Source: Rhinopithecus roxellana (taxonomy: Eukaryota; Chordata; Mammalia; Primates; Cercopithecidae). Taken from it: 64,000 nucleotides of DNA. Below are positions 37,481 to 50,800 of the stretch, in pieces. The notes under the pieces are model-generated. The model did no database searches, was not told the origin of the DNA, and worked only from the letters and a program-made list of their open reading frames with translations. The position numbers and the translations under genes are program-made. Positions within the stretch are counted from its first letter, which is position 1. Every line of letters begins with the position of its first letter. The stretch is from the NCBI RefSeq assembly GCF_007565055.1, contig NC_044568.1, positions 44,286,156 through 44,350,155 on the forward strand, given 5' to 3'.

Positions 37481-39582
37481 ACAGTTTTCTGGAAATCTGC
37501 AATTAGACACCTTCATAGCGCAATGAAGCTTACGGTGACAAAGGATATATCCACAGATGAAAACTGAAAGAAGCTTTCTTTAGAAACTTGCCTGGTGATA
37601 TGTGTTAATTCATCTCATCAGAGTTACACTGATTGTTTCGTGGAGCAGTCACCATTAAACACTGTCTTTGAGGAAACTGAGACAGGGCTTCCTTGCATCG
37701 CTTTGAGGGCCCTACGCTGGTAACGGAAATTTCATCCGGTTCAAAAACGTGGAAAGAAAGCTTTCTGAGGAAACTTCCTTTCTGATCTGTGAGTTCCATC
37801 TCCAGACTTATAACTTGACTTCAGAAAGCAGTTTGCTAACACTCTTTGTGGAATCTGGAAAGTGATATTTGGGAGCCCATAGGGGCCCATGGTGTCTTTC
37901 TGAGAGATTGCTTTCTGATGTGTGACTTCGTCACACAGGTTCCACCCTTCCCTTCTTGGAACAGTTTGCTAACACTGTTGTCAGGGATTCTGCAAAGGTT
38001 ATTTGAGCTCATTGAGGGCTATGGTGAAAAAGGACATCTCTCACATAATAACTAAAGAGAAGCTTTCTGGAAACTGCATTGCCTTGTGAATGCAACTCTC
38101 AGAGTTACACGTTTCTCTTCATGATCGTTTGTTAACACAGTTTTCTGGAAATCTGCAATTAGACACTTCAAGCGCAATGAAGCTTACGTGACAAAGATAT
38201 ATCCACAGATGAAAACTAGAAAGAAGCTTTCTTAGAACTGCCTGGTGATGTGAATTCATCTCCAGAGTTACACTTATGTTTCGTGGAGCAGTCCATTAAC
38301 ACTGTCTTGAGGAAACTGAGAAGGGCTTCCTTGCATCGCTTGAGGCCTACGCTGATAAAGGAAATTTCATCCGTTCAAAACGTGAAAGAAGCTTTCTGAG
38401 AAACTTCTTTCTGATCTGTGAGTTCATCTCCCAGACTTTAACTTAGACTTCAGAAAGCAGTTTGCTAACACTCTTTTCGTGGAATCTGGAAAGTGATATT
38501 TGGGGCCCTAGGGGCCCATGTGAGAAAGGAAATATCGTCACATAAGAAGTGAGAGAAGCTTTCTGAGAGATTGCTTTCTGATGTGTGACTTCGTCACACA
38601 GAGTTCCACCCTTCCATTCTTGGAACAGTTTGCTAACACTGTTGTCAGGGATTCGCAAGGTATATTTGGGAGCTCATTGAGGGCTATGGTGAAAAAGGAC
38701 ATATCCTCACATAATAACTAAAGGAAGCTTTCTGAGAAACTGCATTGCCATGTGTGAATGCAACTCTCCGAGTAACGTGTTTTCTGGAAATCTGCAATTA
38801 GACACTTCATAGCGCAATGAAGCTTACGGTGACAAAGGATATATCCACAGATGAAAACTAGAAAGAAGCTTTCTTAGAAACTGCCTGGTGATGTGTGAAT
38901 TCATCTCACAGAGTTACACTTATGTTTCGTGGAGCAGTCCATTAACACTGTCTTTGAGGAAACTGAGAAGGGCTTCCTTGCATCGCTTTGAGGCCTACGC
39001 TGATAAAGGAATTTCATCCGTTCAAAACGTGAAAGAAGCTTTCTGAGAAACTTCTTTCTGATCTGTGAGTTCATCTCCCAGACTTATAACTTAGACTTCA
39101 GAAGGCAGTTTGCTAACACTCTTTTCGTGGAATCTGGAAAGTGATATTTGGGAGCCCATAGGGGCCCATGGTGAGAAAGGAAATATCGTCACATAAGAGT
39201 AGAGAGAAGCCTTTCTGAGAGATTGCTTTCTGATGTGAGACTTCGTCACACAGAGTTTCCACCCTTCCCTTCTTGGAACAGTTTGCTATCACTGTTGTTC
39301 AGGATTCGTGCAACGGTATATTTGGAAGCTCATTCGATGGCCTATGTGTGAAAAAGACATATCCTACATAATAACGAAGAGAGCCTTTTCTGAGAAACTG
39401 CTATTGCCCTGTGTGTGAATGCAACTCTCAGAGTACACGTTTCTCTTCAGTGATCAGGTCTCTGTTAACACAGTTTTCTGAAATCTGCAATTAGACACTT
39501 CATAGCGCAATGACGCTTACGGTTGACAAAGGATATATCCACAGATGAAAACTAGAAAGAAGCTTCTTAGAAACTGCCTGTG
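37481..39582 (+). repeat. Noisy HOR units at a subtype boundary
   Basis: Three or so units with many 1-base indels and odd spacings (about 650, 643 and 692 bp). Examples are tgatatgtgttaattc, ggaaagaaagctttctgagg and tatgtgtgaaaaagacat. One D at ~38,761-38,790 has lost about 31 bp (ctctccgagtaacgtgtttt). The block separates S2a (catctctcagag) on the left from S2b (catctcacagag, cttcagaaggcag) on the right. Low consensus quality is the likely cause. Confidence 0.85.
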
Positions 39583-42500
39583 ATGTGTGAATTCATCTCA
39601 CAGAGTTACACTTATGTTCGTGGAGCAGTCCATTAACACTGTCTTTGAGGAAACTGAGAAGGCTTCCTTGCATCGCTTTGAGGCCTACGCTGATAAAGGA
39701 ATTTCATCCGTTCAAAACGTGAAAGAAGCTTTCTGAGAAACTTCTTTCTGATCTGTGAGTTCATCTCCCAGACTTATAACTTAGACTTCAGAAGGCAGTT
39801 TGCTAACACTCTTTTCGTGGAATCTGGAAAGTGATATTTGGGAGCCCATAGGGGCCCATGGTGAGAAAGGAAATATCGTCACATAAGAAGTAGAGAGAAG
39901 CTTTCTGAGAGATTGCTTTCTGATGTGTGACTTCGTCACACAGAGTTCCACCCTTCCCTTCTTGGAACAGTTTGCTAACACTGTTGTCAGGGATTCTGCA
40001 AAGGTATATTTGGGAGCTCATTGAGGGCTATGGTGAAAAAGGACATATCCTCACATAATAACTAAAGAGAAGCTTTCTGAGAAACTGCATTGCCATGTGT
40101 GAATGCAACTCTCAGAGTTACACGTTTCTCTTCAGTGATCAGTTTGTTAACACAGTTTTCTGGAAATCTGCAATTAGACACTTCATAGCGCAATGAAGCT
40201 TACGGTGACAAAGGATATATCCACAGATGAAAACTAGAAAGAAGCTTTCTTAGAAACTGCCTGGTGATGTGTGAATTCATCTCACAGAGTTACACTTATG
40301 TTTCGTGGAGCAGTCCATTAACACTGTCTTTGAGGAAACTGAGAAGGGCTTCCTTGCATCGCTTTGAGGCCTACGCTGATAAAGGAAATTTCATCCGTTC
40401 AAAACGTGAAAGAAGCTTTCTGAGAAACTTCTTTCTGATCTGTGAGTTCATCTCCCAGACTTATAACTTAGACTTCAAAAGCAGTCTGCTAACACTCTTT
40501 TCGTGGAATCTGGAAAGTGATATTTGGGAGCCCATAGGGGCCCATGGTGAGAAAGGAAATATCGTCACATAAGAAGTAGAGAGAAGCTTTCTGAGAGATT
40601 GCTTTCTGATGTGTGACTTCGTCACACAGAGTTCCACCCTTCCCTTCTTGGAACAGTTTGCTAACACTGTTGTCAGGGATTCTGCAAAGGTATATTTGGG
40701 AGCTCATTGAGGGCTATGGTGAAAAAGGACATATCCTCACATAATAACTAAAGAGAAGCTTTCTGAGAAACTGCATTGCCATGTGTGAATGCAACTCTCA
40801 GAGTTACACGTTCTCTTCAGTGATCAGTTTGTTAACACAGTTTTCTGGAAATCTGCAATTAGACACTTCATAGCGCAATGAAGCTTACGGTGACAAAGGA
40901 TATATCCACAGATGAAAACTAGAAAGAAGCTTTCTTAGAAACTGCCTGGTGATGTGTGAATTCATCTCACAGAGTTACACTTATGTTTCGTGGAGCAGTC
41001 CATTAACACTGTCTTTGAGGAAACTGAGAAGGGCTTCCTTGCATCGCTTTGAGGCCTACGCTGATAAAGGAAATTTCATCCGTTCAAAACGTGAAAGAAG
41101 CTTTCTGAGAAACTTCTTTCTGATCTGTGAGTTCATCTCCCAGACTTATAACTTAGACTTCAGAAGGCAGTTTGCTAACACTCTTTTCGTGGAATCTGGA
41201 AAGTGATATTTGGGAGCCCATAGGGGCCCATGGTGAGAAAGGAAATATCGTCACATAAGAAGTAGAGAGAAGCTTTCTGAGAGATTGCTTTCTGATGTGT
41301 GACTTCGTCACACAGAGTTCCACCCTTCCCTTCTTGGAACAGTTTGCTAACACTGTTGTCAGGGATTCTGCAAAGGTATATTTGGGAGCTCATTGAGGGC
41401 TATGGTGAAAAAGGACATATCCTCACATAATAACTAAAGAGAAGCTTTCTGAGAAACTGCATTGCCATGTGTGAATGCAACTCTCAGAGTTACACGTTCT
41501 CTTCAGTGATCAGTTTGTTAACACAGTTTTCTGGAAATCTGCAATTAGACACTTCATAGCGCAATGAAGCTTACGGTGACAAAGGATATATCCACAGATG
41601 AAAACTAGAAAGAAGCTTTCTTAGAAACTGCCTGGTGATGTGTGAATTCATCTCACAGAGTTACACTTATGTTTCGTGGAGCAGTCCATTAACACTGTCT
41701 TTGAGGAAACTGAGAAGGGCTTCCTTGCATCGCTTTGAGGCCTACGCTGATAAAGGAAATTTCATCCGTTCAAAACGTGAAAGAAGCTTTCTGAGAAACT
41801 TCTTTCTGATCTGTGAGTTCATCTCCCAGACTTATAACTTAGACTTCAGAAGGCAGTTTGCTAACACTCTTTTCGTGGAATCTGGAAAGTGATATTTGGG
41901 AGCCCATAGGGGCCCATGGTGAGAAAGGAAATATCGTCACATAAGAAGTAGAGAGAAGCTTTCTGAGAGATTGCTTTCTGATGTGTGACTTCGTCACACA
42001 GAGTTCCACCCTTCCCTTCTTGGAACAGTTTGCTAACACTGTTGTCAGGGATTCTGCAAAGGTATATTTGGGAGCTCATTGAGGGCTATGGTGAAAAAGG
42101 ACATATCCTCACATAATAACTAAAGAGAAGCTTTCTGAGAAACTGCATTGCCATGTGTGAATGCAACTCTCAGAGTTACACGTTTCTCTTCAGTGATCAG
42201 TTTGTTAACACAGTTTTCTGGAAATCTGCAATTAGACACTTCATAGCGCAATGAAGCTTACGGTGACAAAGGATATATCCACAGATGAAAACTAGAAAGA
42301 AGCTTTCTTAGAAACTGCCTGGTGATGTGTGAATTCATCTCACAGAGTTACACTTATGTTTCGTGGAGCAGTCCATTAACACTGTCTTTGAGGAAACTGA
42401 GAAGGGCTTCCTTGCATCGCTTTGAGGCCTACGCTGATAAAGGAAATTTCATCCGTTCAAAACGTGAAAGAAGCTTTCTGAGAAACTTCTTTCTGATCTG

Positions 42501-44353
42501 TGAGTTCATCTCCCAGACTTATAACTTAGACTTCAAAAGCAGTTTGCTAACACTCTTTTCGTGGAATCTGGAAAGTGATATTTGGGAGCCCATAGGGGCC
42601 CATGGTGAGAAAGGAAATATCGTCACATAAGAAGTAGAGAGAAGCTTTCTGAGAGATTGCTTTCTGATGTGTGACTTCGTCACACAGAGTTCCACCCTTC
42701 CCTTCTTGGAACAGTTTGCTAACACTGTTGTCAGGGATTCTGCAAAGGTATATTTGGGAGCTCATTGAGGGCTATGGTGAAAAAGGACATATCCTCACAT
42801 AATAACTAAAGAGAAGCTTTCTGAGAAACTGCATTGCCATGTGTGAATGCAACTCTCAGAGTTACACGTTCTCTTCAGTGATCAGTTTGTTAACACAGTT
42901 TTCTGGAAATCTGCAATTAGACACTTCATAGCGCAATGAAGCTTACGGTGACAAAGGATATATCCACAGATGAAAACTAGAAAGAAGCTTTCTTAGAAAC
43001 TGCCTGGTGATGTGTGAATTCATCTCACAGAGTTACACTGATGTTTCGTGGAGCAGTCCATTAACACTGTCTTTGAGGAAACTGAGAAGGGCTTCCTTGC
43101 ATCGCTTTGAGGCCTACGCTGATAAAGGAAATTTCATCCGTTCAAAACGTGAAAGAAGCTTTCTGAGAAACTTCTTTCTGATCTGTGAGTTCATCTCCCA
43201 GACTTATAACTTAGACTTCAGAAGGCAGTTTGCTAACACTCTTTTCGTGGAATCTGGAAAGTGATATTTGGGAGCCCATAGGGGCCCATGGTGAGAAAGG
43301 AAATATCGTCACATAAGAAGTAGAGAGAAGCTTTCTGAGAGATTGCTTTCTGATGTGTGACTTCGTCACACAGAGTTCCACCCTTCCCTTCTTGGAACAG
43401 TTTGCTAACACTGTTGTCAGGGATTCTGCAAAGGTATATTTGGGAGCTCATTGAGGGCTATGGTGAAAAAGGACATATCCTCACATAATAACTAAAGAGA
43501 AGCTTTCTGAGAAACTGCATTGCCATGTGTGAATGCAACTCTCAGAGTTACACGTTCTCTTCAGTGATCAGTTTGTTAACACAAGTTTCTGGAAATCTGC
43601 AATTAGACACTTCATAGCGCAATGAAGCTTACGGTGACAAAGGATATATCCACAGATGAAAACTAGAAAGAAGCTTTCTTAGAAACTGCCTGGTGATGTG
43701 TGAATTCATCTCACAGAGTTACACTTATGTTTCGTGGAGCAGTCCATTAACACTGTCTTTGAGGAAACTGAGAAGGGCTTCCTTGCATCGCTTTGAGGCC
43801 TACGCTGATAAAGGAAATTTCATCCGTTCAAAACGTGAAAGAAGCTTTCTGAGAAACTTCTTTCTGATCTGTGAGTTCATCTCCCAGACTTATAACTTAG
43901 ACTTCAGAAGGCAGTTTGCTAACACTCTTTTCGTGGAATCTGGAAAGTGATATTTGGGAGCCCATAGGGCCCATGGTGAGAAAGGAAATAACGTCACATA
44001 AGAAGTAGAGAGAAGCTTCTGAGAGATTGCTTTCTGATGTGTGACTTCGTCACACAGAGTTCCACCCTTCCCTTCTTGGAACAGTTTGCTAACACTGTTG
44101 TCAGGGATTCTGCAAAGGTATATTGGGAGCTCATTGAGGCTATGGTGAAAAAGGACATATCCTCACATAATACTAAAGAGAAGCTTTCTGAGAAACTGCA
44201 TTGCCATGTGTGAATGCAACTCTCAGAGTTACACGTTCTCTTCAGTGATCAGTTTGTTAACACAGTTTTCTGGAAATCTGCAATTAGACACTTCTAGCGC
44301 AATGAAGCTTACGCTGAACAAAGGATATATCCACAGATGAAAACTAGAAAGAA
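39583..44353 (+). repeat. Homogeneous HOR block (subtype S2b)
   Basis: Units start at 40244, 40929, 41615, 42302, 42987 and 43673, spaced 685-687 bp (last 681). S2b has catctcacagagttacac in A and mostly gacttcagaaggcagtttg in B. All B/C junctions are type 1. Two B copies (units 40244 and 42302) instead read gacttcaaaagcagt, and D has either cacgtttctcttc or a one-base-shorter cacgttctcttc. These markers show a three-unit period. Confidence 0.93.
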
Positions 44354-44894
44354 GCTTTCTTAGAACTGCCTGTGATGTGTGAATTCATCTCACAGAGTTA
44401 CACTGATCGTGTTCGTGGAGGCGTCCATTAACACTGTCCTTTGAGGAAACTGAGAAGGCTTCCTTGCATCGCTTTGAGGCCTACTCTGATAAAGGAAATT
44501 TCATCCGTTCAAAACGTGAAAGAAGCTTTCTGAGAACTTCTTTCTGATCTGTGAGTTCATCGCCCAGACTTATAACTTAGACTTCAGAAGGCAGTTTGCG
44601 AACACTCTTTTCGTGGAATCTGGAAAGTGATATTTGGGAGCCCATAGGGGCCCATGGTGAGAAAGGAAATATCGTCACATAAGAAGTAGAGAGAAGCTTT
44701 CTGAGAGATTGCTTTCTGATGTGTGACTTCGTCACACAGAGTTCCACCCTTCCCTTCTTGGAACAGTTTGCTAACACTGTTGTCAGGGATTCTGCAAAGG
44801 TATATTTGGGAGCTCATTGAGGGCTATGGTGAAAAAGGACATATCCTCACATAATAACTAAAGAGAAGCTTTCTGAGAAACTTGCATGCAACTC
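44354..44894 (+). repeat. Last plus-strand unit, noisy and truncated in D
   Basis: A and B hold small indels (actgatcgtgttcgtggagg; gtccttt). C (ending ~44,870) is clean. D begins (gctttctgagaaacttgc) and stops at gcaactc, where filler starts. Confidence 0.85.
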
Positions 44895-45150
44895 GGGGGT
44901 GGTAAGCAAGGAACGAAGAGAACGACGGGAAACAGCGGGAGATGGGAAGAAGTGAGAAACCGTAGAAGAGCAGGGAAAGAACAGACAGAAGGGTGGGCGG
45001 GGGGACGTAGACTTGATGTGGATGTACCATTGGAGAGAAAGAACATAGACAGAAGATAAGGGCCTTTGGAGCACAAGACGAGGAGCTGCGACGTGCGAAG
45101 CAAAAAAGGGAAAATGGCAAGGCGGAAGGTTGGTCGCAAAGGAACAAGGA
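44895..45150. other. Non-satellite GA-rich filler at a strand switch
   Basis: About 256 bp without monomer landmarks, rich in G and A on the plus strand (gaacgaagagaacgacggg; ggtgggcggggggacgtag). Repeat is plus-strand before it and minus-strand after it. Both flanks end at the C/D monomer boundary, so the filler lies at a mirror point. I recognise no transposon, gene or other satellite in it. The open frames it contains on the minus strand are low-complexity and unsupported. Confidence 0.75.
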
Positions 45151-47240
45151 AAAGCTTCTCTTTAGTTATTATGTGAGGATATGTCCTTTTTCACCATAGC
45201 CCTCAAGATGTCCCAAATATACCTTTGCAGAATCCCTGACAACAGTGTTAGCAAACTGTTCCAAGAAGGGAAGGTGGAACTCTGTGTGACGAAGTCACAC
45301 ATCAGAAAGCAATCTCTCAGAAAGTTCTCTCTACTCATGTGACATATTTCCTTTCTCACCATGGGCCCCTATGGGCTCCCAAATATCACTTTCCAGATTC
45401 CACGAAAAGAGTGTTAGCAAACTGCTTTCTGAAGTCTAAGTATAAGTCTGGGAGATGAACTCACAGATCAGAAAGAAGTTTCTCAGAAAGCTTCTTTCAG
45501 TTTTGACCGATGAAATTTCCTTTATCAGCGTAGGCCTCAAAGCGATGCAAGGAAGCCCTTCTCAGTTTCCTCAAAGACAGTGTTAATGGACTGCTCCACG
45601 AAACATAAGTGTAACTCTGTGAGATGAATTCACATCACCAGGCAGTTCTAAGAAAGCTTCTTCTAGTTTTCATCTGTGGATATATCCTTTGTCACCGTAA
45701 GCTTCATTGCGCTATGAAGTGTCTAATTGCAGATTTCCAGAAAACTGTGTAACAAACTGATCACTGAAGAGAAACGTGTAACTCTGAGAGTTGCATTCAC
45801 ACATGGCAATGCAGTTTCTCAGAAAGCTTCTCTTTAGTTATTATGTGAGGATATGTCCTTTTTCACCATAGCCTCAATGAGTCCCAAATATACCTTTGCA
45901 GAACCCTGACAACAGTGTTAGCAAACTGTTCCAAGAAGGGAAGGGTGGAACTCTGTGTGACGAAGTCACACATCAGAAAGCAATCTCTCAGAAAGCTTCT
46001 CTCCTTCTATGTGACGATATTCCTTTCTCACCATGGGCCCCTATGGGCTCCCAAATATCACTTTCCAGATTCCACGAAAAGAGTGTTAGCAAACTGCTTT
46101 CTGAAGTCTAAGTTATAAGTCGGGGAGATGAACTCACAGATCAGAAAGAAGTTTCTCAGAAAGCTTCTTTCACGTTTTGAACGATGAAATTTCCTTTATC
46201 AGCGTAGGCCCAAAGCGATGCAAGGAAGCCCTTCTCAGTTTCCTCAAAGACAGTGTTAATGGACTGCTCCACGAAAACATAAGTGTAACTCTGAGAGATG
46301 AATTCACACATCACCAGGCAGTTCTAAGAAAGCTTCTTTCTAGTTTTCATCTGTGGATATATCCTTTGTCACCGTAAGCTTCATTGCGCTATGAAGTGTC
46401 TAATTGAGAATTCCAGAAAACTGTGTTAACAAACTGATCACTGAAGAGAAACGTGTAACTCTGAGAGTTGCATTCACACATGGCAATGCAGTTTCTCAGA
46501 AAGCTTCTCTTTAGTTATATGTGAGGATATGTCCTTTTACCATAGCCCTCAATGAGCTCCCAAATATACCTTTGCAGAATCCTACAACAGTGTTAGCAAA
46601 CTGTTCCAAGAAGGGAAGGGTGGAACTTGTGTGACGAAGTCAACATCAGAAAGCAATCTCTCAGAAAGCTTCTCTCCACTTCTTATGTGACGATATTTCC
46701 TTTCTCACCATGGGCCCTATGGGCTCCCAAATATCACTTTCCAGATTCCAGAAAAGAGCAAAGCTTCAGAAGAAGATAAGTGGGAGATGGAACTCACAGA
46801 TCAGAAAGAAGTTTCTCAAAAGCTTCTTTCACGTTGAACGATGAAATTTCCTTTATCAGCGTAGGCCTCAAAGCGATGAAGGAAGCCCTCTCAGTTTCCT
46901 CAAAAAGTGTTAATGGACTGCTCCACGAAAAATAAGTGTAACTCTGTGAGATGAATTCACACATCACAGGCAGTTTCTAAGAAAGCTTCTTTCTAGTTTT
47001 CATCTGTGGATATATCCTTTGTCACGTAAGCTTCATTGCCTATGAAGTGTCTAATTGCAGATTTCCAGAAAACGTGTTTAACAAACTGATCACTGAAGAG
47101 AAACGTGTAACTTGAGAGTGATTCAAACATGGCAATGCAGTTTCTCAGAAAGCTTCTCTTTAGTTATTATGTGAGGATATGTCCTTTTTCACCTAGCCTC
47201 AATGAGCTCCCAAATAATACACTTTGCATATCCCGCACAC
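45151..47240 (-). repeat. Inverted HOR units, noisy
   Basis: Minus-strand C, B, A, D series of about three units. Small deletions are frequent (tcactctactcatgtgacat-like B/C junction; gaaaagagcaaagcttcag in place of a complete B at ~46,750; ttgagagtgattcaaac). Markers are mixed: A has catctcacag-type at 45.6 and 46.9 kb but catctctcag-type at 46.3 kb. This suggests reads from different units merged into one consensus. Confidence 0.85.
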
Positions 47241-47870
47241 GAGAATCTAGCCAAAAAAAAGTGCTCTCTTGGAGGCTAAGCACCATAAAAGCCGGCGAAA
47301 CCTAAGACATTATACTCGGCGGCTAAGGGGGCGAACACACGTAGGGGTGCGTAATAACTGAGGAAAAATAAGACAGACTTCCATACGAAAATACACACGA
47401 ATAGAGTAGAAGTAGTCGAAGGACACACGAAGAGAGCAAGAGATCAACTGTTCGCAAGAGGCGTCTTCTCCTCTCTCCTCCACTATCTTTTCAGCCGGTA
47501 AGAATGGAGGGCGTTCGGACCTTAGGGACATGATTCACAGAACGATCTGGAGGAACCCTTCCGCAACCAGAGGGGACGAATAAAGGGGTTAGGTTATTGA
47601 AATAGGGAACACGACAACTTACTCGGTAAACAAAAAAACACTAAATGAGGGGGAGATGAAAACTTAGTGAGGGAGGGAACAGGAGAAATGGGTGAGAAGG
47701 AGTGGGGAACTCAGAGGAAAGTAAAAAACGAGAACCTGAATTAAGAAGGGGAGCAAGAAAGAAGGATGGGAACAGGGGGGGGAAAAGAGAGGGGAGGCGC
47801 GGGATATCAGGGGGGGGTGGAAACACGGGGGGGGTGGGGGGCGAGGATGAAGGGTTGAAGGAAATGGTAA
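47241..47870. other. Non-satellite filler inside the inverted array
   Basis: About 630 bp that replaces roughly 325 bp of expected C-B-A satellite. The satellite stops within C (caaataatacactttgc) and resumes in A (tgtatcagcgtagcatc) on the same strand. The first half is mixed-composition (gccggcgaaacctaagac), the second half is G-rich (ggggtgggggg, aagaaggggagcaagaaag). No gene, transposon or satellite is recognised. A very noisy read or foreign sequence are both possible. Confidence 0.72.
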
Positions 47871-50800
47871 TGTATCAGCGTAGCATCAAAAAGCGATGGC
47901 AAAAGGAAGCCCCTTCTCAGTTTCCTCCAAAGACAGTGTTAATGGAGTGCTCCACGAAAACATAAGTGTTGTAACTCTTGGAGAGATGAATTCACACATC
48001 ACCAGGCAGTTTCTAAGAAAGCTTCTTTCTAGTTTTCATCTGTGGATATATCCTTTGTCACCGTAAGCTTCATTGCGCTATGAAGTGTCTAATTGCAGAT
48101 TTCCAGAAAACTGTGTTAACAAACTGATCACTGAAGAGAAACGTGTAACTCTGAGAGTTGCATTCACACATGGCAATGCAGTTTCTCAGAAAGCTTCTCT
48201 TTAGTTATTATGTGAGGATATGTCCTTTTTCACCATAGCCCTCAATGAGCTCCCAAATATACCTTTGCAGAATCCCTGACAACAGTGTTAGCAAACTGTT
48301 CCAAGAAGGGAAGGGTGGAACTCTGTGTGACGAAGTCACACATCAGAAAGCAATCTCTCAGAAAGCTTCTCTCTACTTCTTATGTGACGATATTTCCTTT
48401 CTCACCATGGGCCCCTATGGGCTCCCAAATATCACTTTCCAGATTCCACGAAAAGAGTGTTAGCAAACTGCTTTCTGAAGTCTAAGTTATAAGTCTGGGA
48501 GATGAACTCACAGATCAGAAAGAAGTTTCTCAGAAAGCTTCTTTCACGTTTTGAACGGATGAAATTTCCTTTATCAGCGTAGGCCTCAAAGCGATGCAAG
48601 GAAGCCCTTCTCAGTTTCCTCAAAGACAGTGTTAATGGACTGCTCCACGAAACATAAGTGTAACTCTGAGAGATGAATTCACACATCACCAGGCAGTTTC
48701 TAAGAAAGCTTCTTTCTAGTTTTCATCTGTGGATATATCCTTTGTCACCGTAAGCTTCATTGCGCTATGAAGTGTCTAATTGCAGATTTCCAGAAAACTG
48801 TGTTAACAAACTGATCACTGAAGAGAAACGTGTAACTCTGAGAGTTGCATTCACACATGGCAATGCAGTTTCTCAGAAAGCTTCTCTTTAGTTATTATGT
48901 GAGGATATGTCCTTTTTCACCATAGCCCTCAATGAGCTCCCAAATATACCTTTGCAGAATCCCTGACAACAGTGTTAGCAAACTGTTCCAAGAAGGGGAA
49001 AGGGTGGAACTCTGTGTGACGAAGTCACACATCAGAAAGCAATCTCTCAGAAAGCTTCTCTCTACTTCTTATGTGACGATATTTCCTTTCTCACCATGGG
49101 CCCCTATGGGCTCCCAAATATCACTTTCCAGATTCCACGAAAAGAGTGTTAGCAAACTGCTTTCTGAAGTCTACGTATGAAGTCTGGGAGATGAACTCAC
49201 AGATCAGAAAGAAGTTTCTCAGAAAGCTTCTTTTCACGTTTTGAACTGATGAAATTTCCTTTATCAGCGTAGGCCTCAAAGCGATGCAAGGAAGCCCTTC
49301 TCAGTTTCCTCAAAGACAGTGTTAATGGACTGCTAAACGAAAAATAAGTGTAACTCTGTGAGATGAATTCACACATCACCAGGCAGTTCTAAGAAAGCTT
49401 CTTTCTAGTTTTCATCTGTGGGTATATCCTCTGTCACCTAAGCTTCTTTTCGTTATGAAGTGTCTAATTGCAGATGTCCAGAAAACTGTGTTAACAACTG
49501 ATCACTGAAGAGAAACGTGTAACTCTGAGAGTTGCATTCACACATGGCAATGCAGTTTCTCAGAAAGCTTCTCTTTAGTTATTATGTGAGGATATGTCCT
49601 TTTTCACCATAGCCCTCAATGAGCTCCCAAATATACCTTTGCAGAATCCCTGACAACAGTGTTAGCAAACTGTTCCAAGAAGGGAAGGGTGGAACTCTGT
49701 GTGACGAAGTCACACATCAGAAAGCAATCTCTCAGAAAGCTTCTCTCTACTTCTTATGTGACGATATTTCCTTTCTCACCATGGGCCCCTATGGGCTCCA
49801 AATATCACTTTCCAGATTCCACGAAAAGAGTGTTAGCAAACTGCTTTCTGAAGTCTGAGTTATAAGTCTGGGAGATGAACTCACAGATCAGAAAGAAGTT
49901 TCTCAGAAAGCTTCTTTCACGTTTTGAACGGATGAAATTTCCTTTATCAGCGTAGGCCTCAAAGCGATGCAAGGAAGCCCTTCTCAGTTTCCTCAAAGAC
50001 AGTGTTAATGGACTGCTCCACGAAACATAAGTGTAACTCTGAGAGATGAATTCACACATCACCAGGCAGTTTCTAAGAAAGCTTCTTTCTAGTTTTCATC
50101 TGAGGATATATCCTTTGTCACCATAAGCTTCATTGCGCTATGAAGTGTCTAATTGCAGATTTCCAGAAAACTGTGTTAACAAACTGATCACTGAAGAGAA
50201 ACGTGTAACTCTGAGAGTTGCATTCACACATGGCAATGCAGTTTCTCAGAAAGCTTCTCTTTAGTTATTATGTGAGGATATGTCCTTTTTCACCATAGCG
50301 CTCAATGAGCTCCCAAATATACCTTTGCAGAATCCCTGACAACAGTGTTAGCAAACTGTTCCAAGAAGGGAAGGGTGGAACTCTGTGTGACGAAGTCACA
50401 CATCAGAAAGCAATCTCTCAGAAAGCTTCTCTCTACTTCTTATGTGACGATATTTCCTTTCTCACCATGGGCCCCTATGGGCTCCCAAATATCACTTTCC
50501 AGATTCCACGAAAAGAGTGTTAGCAAACTGCTTTCTGAAGTCTAAGTTATAAGTCTGGGAGATGAACTCACAGATCAGAAAGAAGTTTCTCAGAAAGCTT
50601 CTTTCACGTTTTGAACGGATGAAATTTCCTTTATCAGCGTAGGCCTCAAAGCGATGCAAGGAAGCCCTTCTCAGTTTCCTCAAAGACAGTGTTAATGGAC
50701 TGCTCCACGAAACATAAGTGTAACTCTGAGAGATGAATTCACACATCACCAGGCAGTTTCTAAGAAAGCTTCTTTCTAGTTTTCATCTGTGGATATATCC

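Noticed and set aside
44824..45147. 107-codon minus-strand frame and overlapping frames in the filler
   Set aside because: Low-complexity composition in unrecognised filler; several overlapping frames are open only because the tract is GA-rich. No start context or homology.
47310..47965. Small frames in the 47.2-47.9 kb filler
   Set aside because: Proline/serine- or glycine/arginine-rich translations from G-rich or C-rich runs; no domain and doubtful sequence quality.
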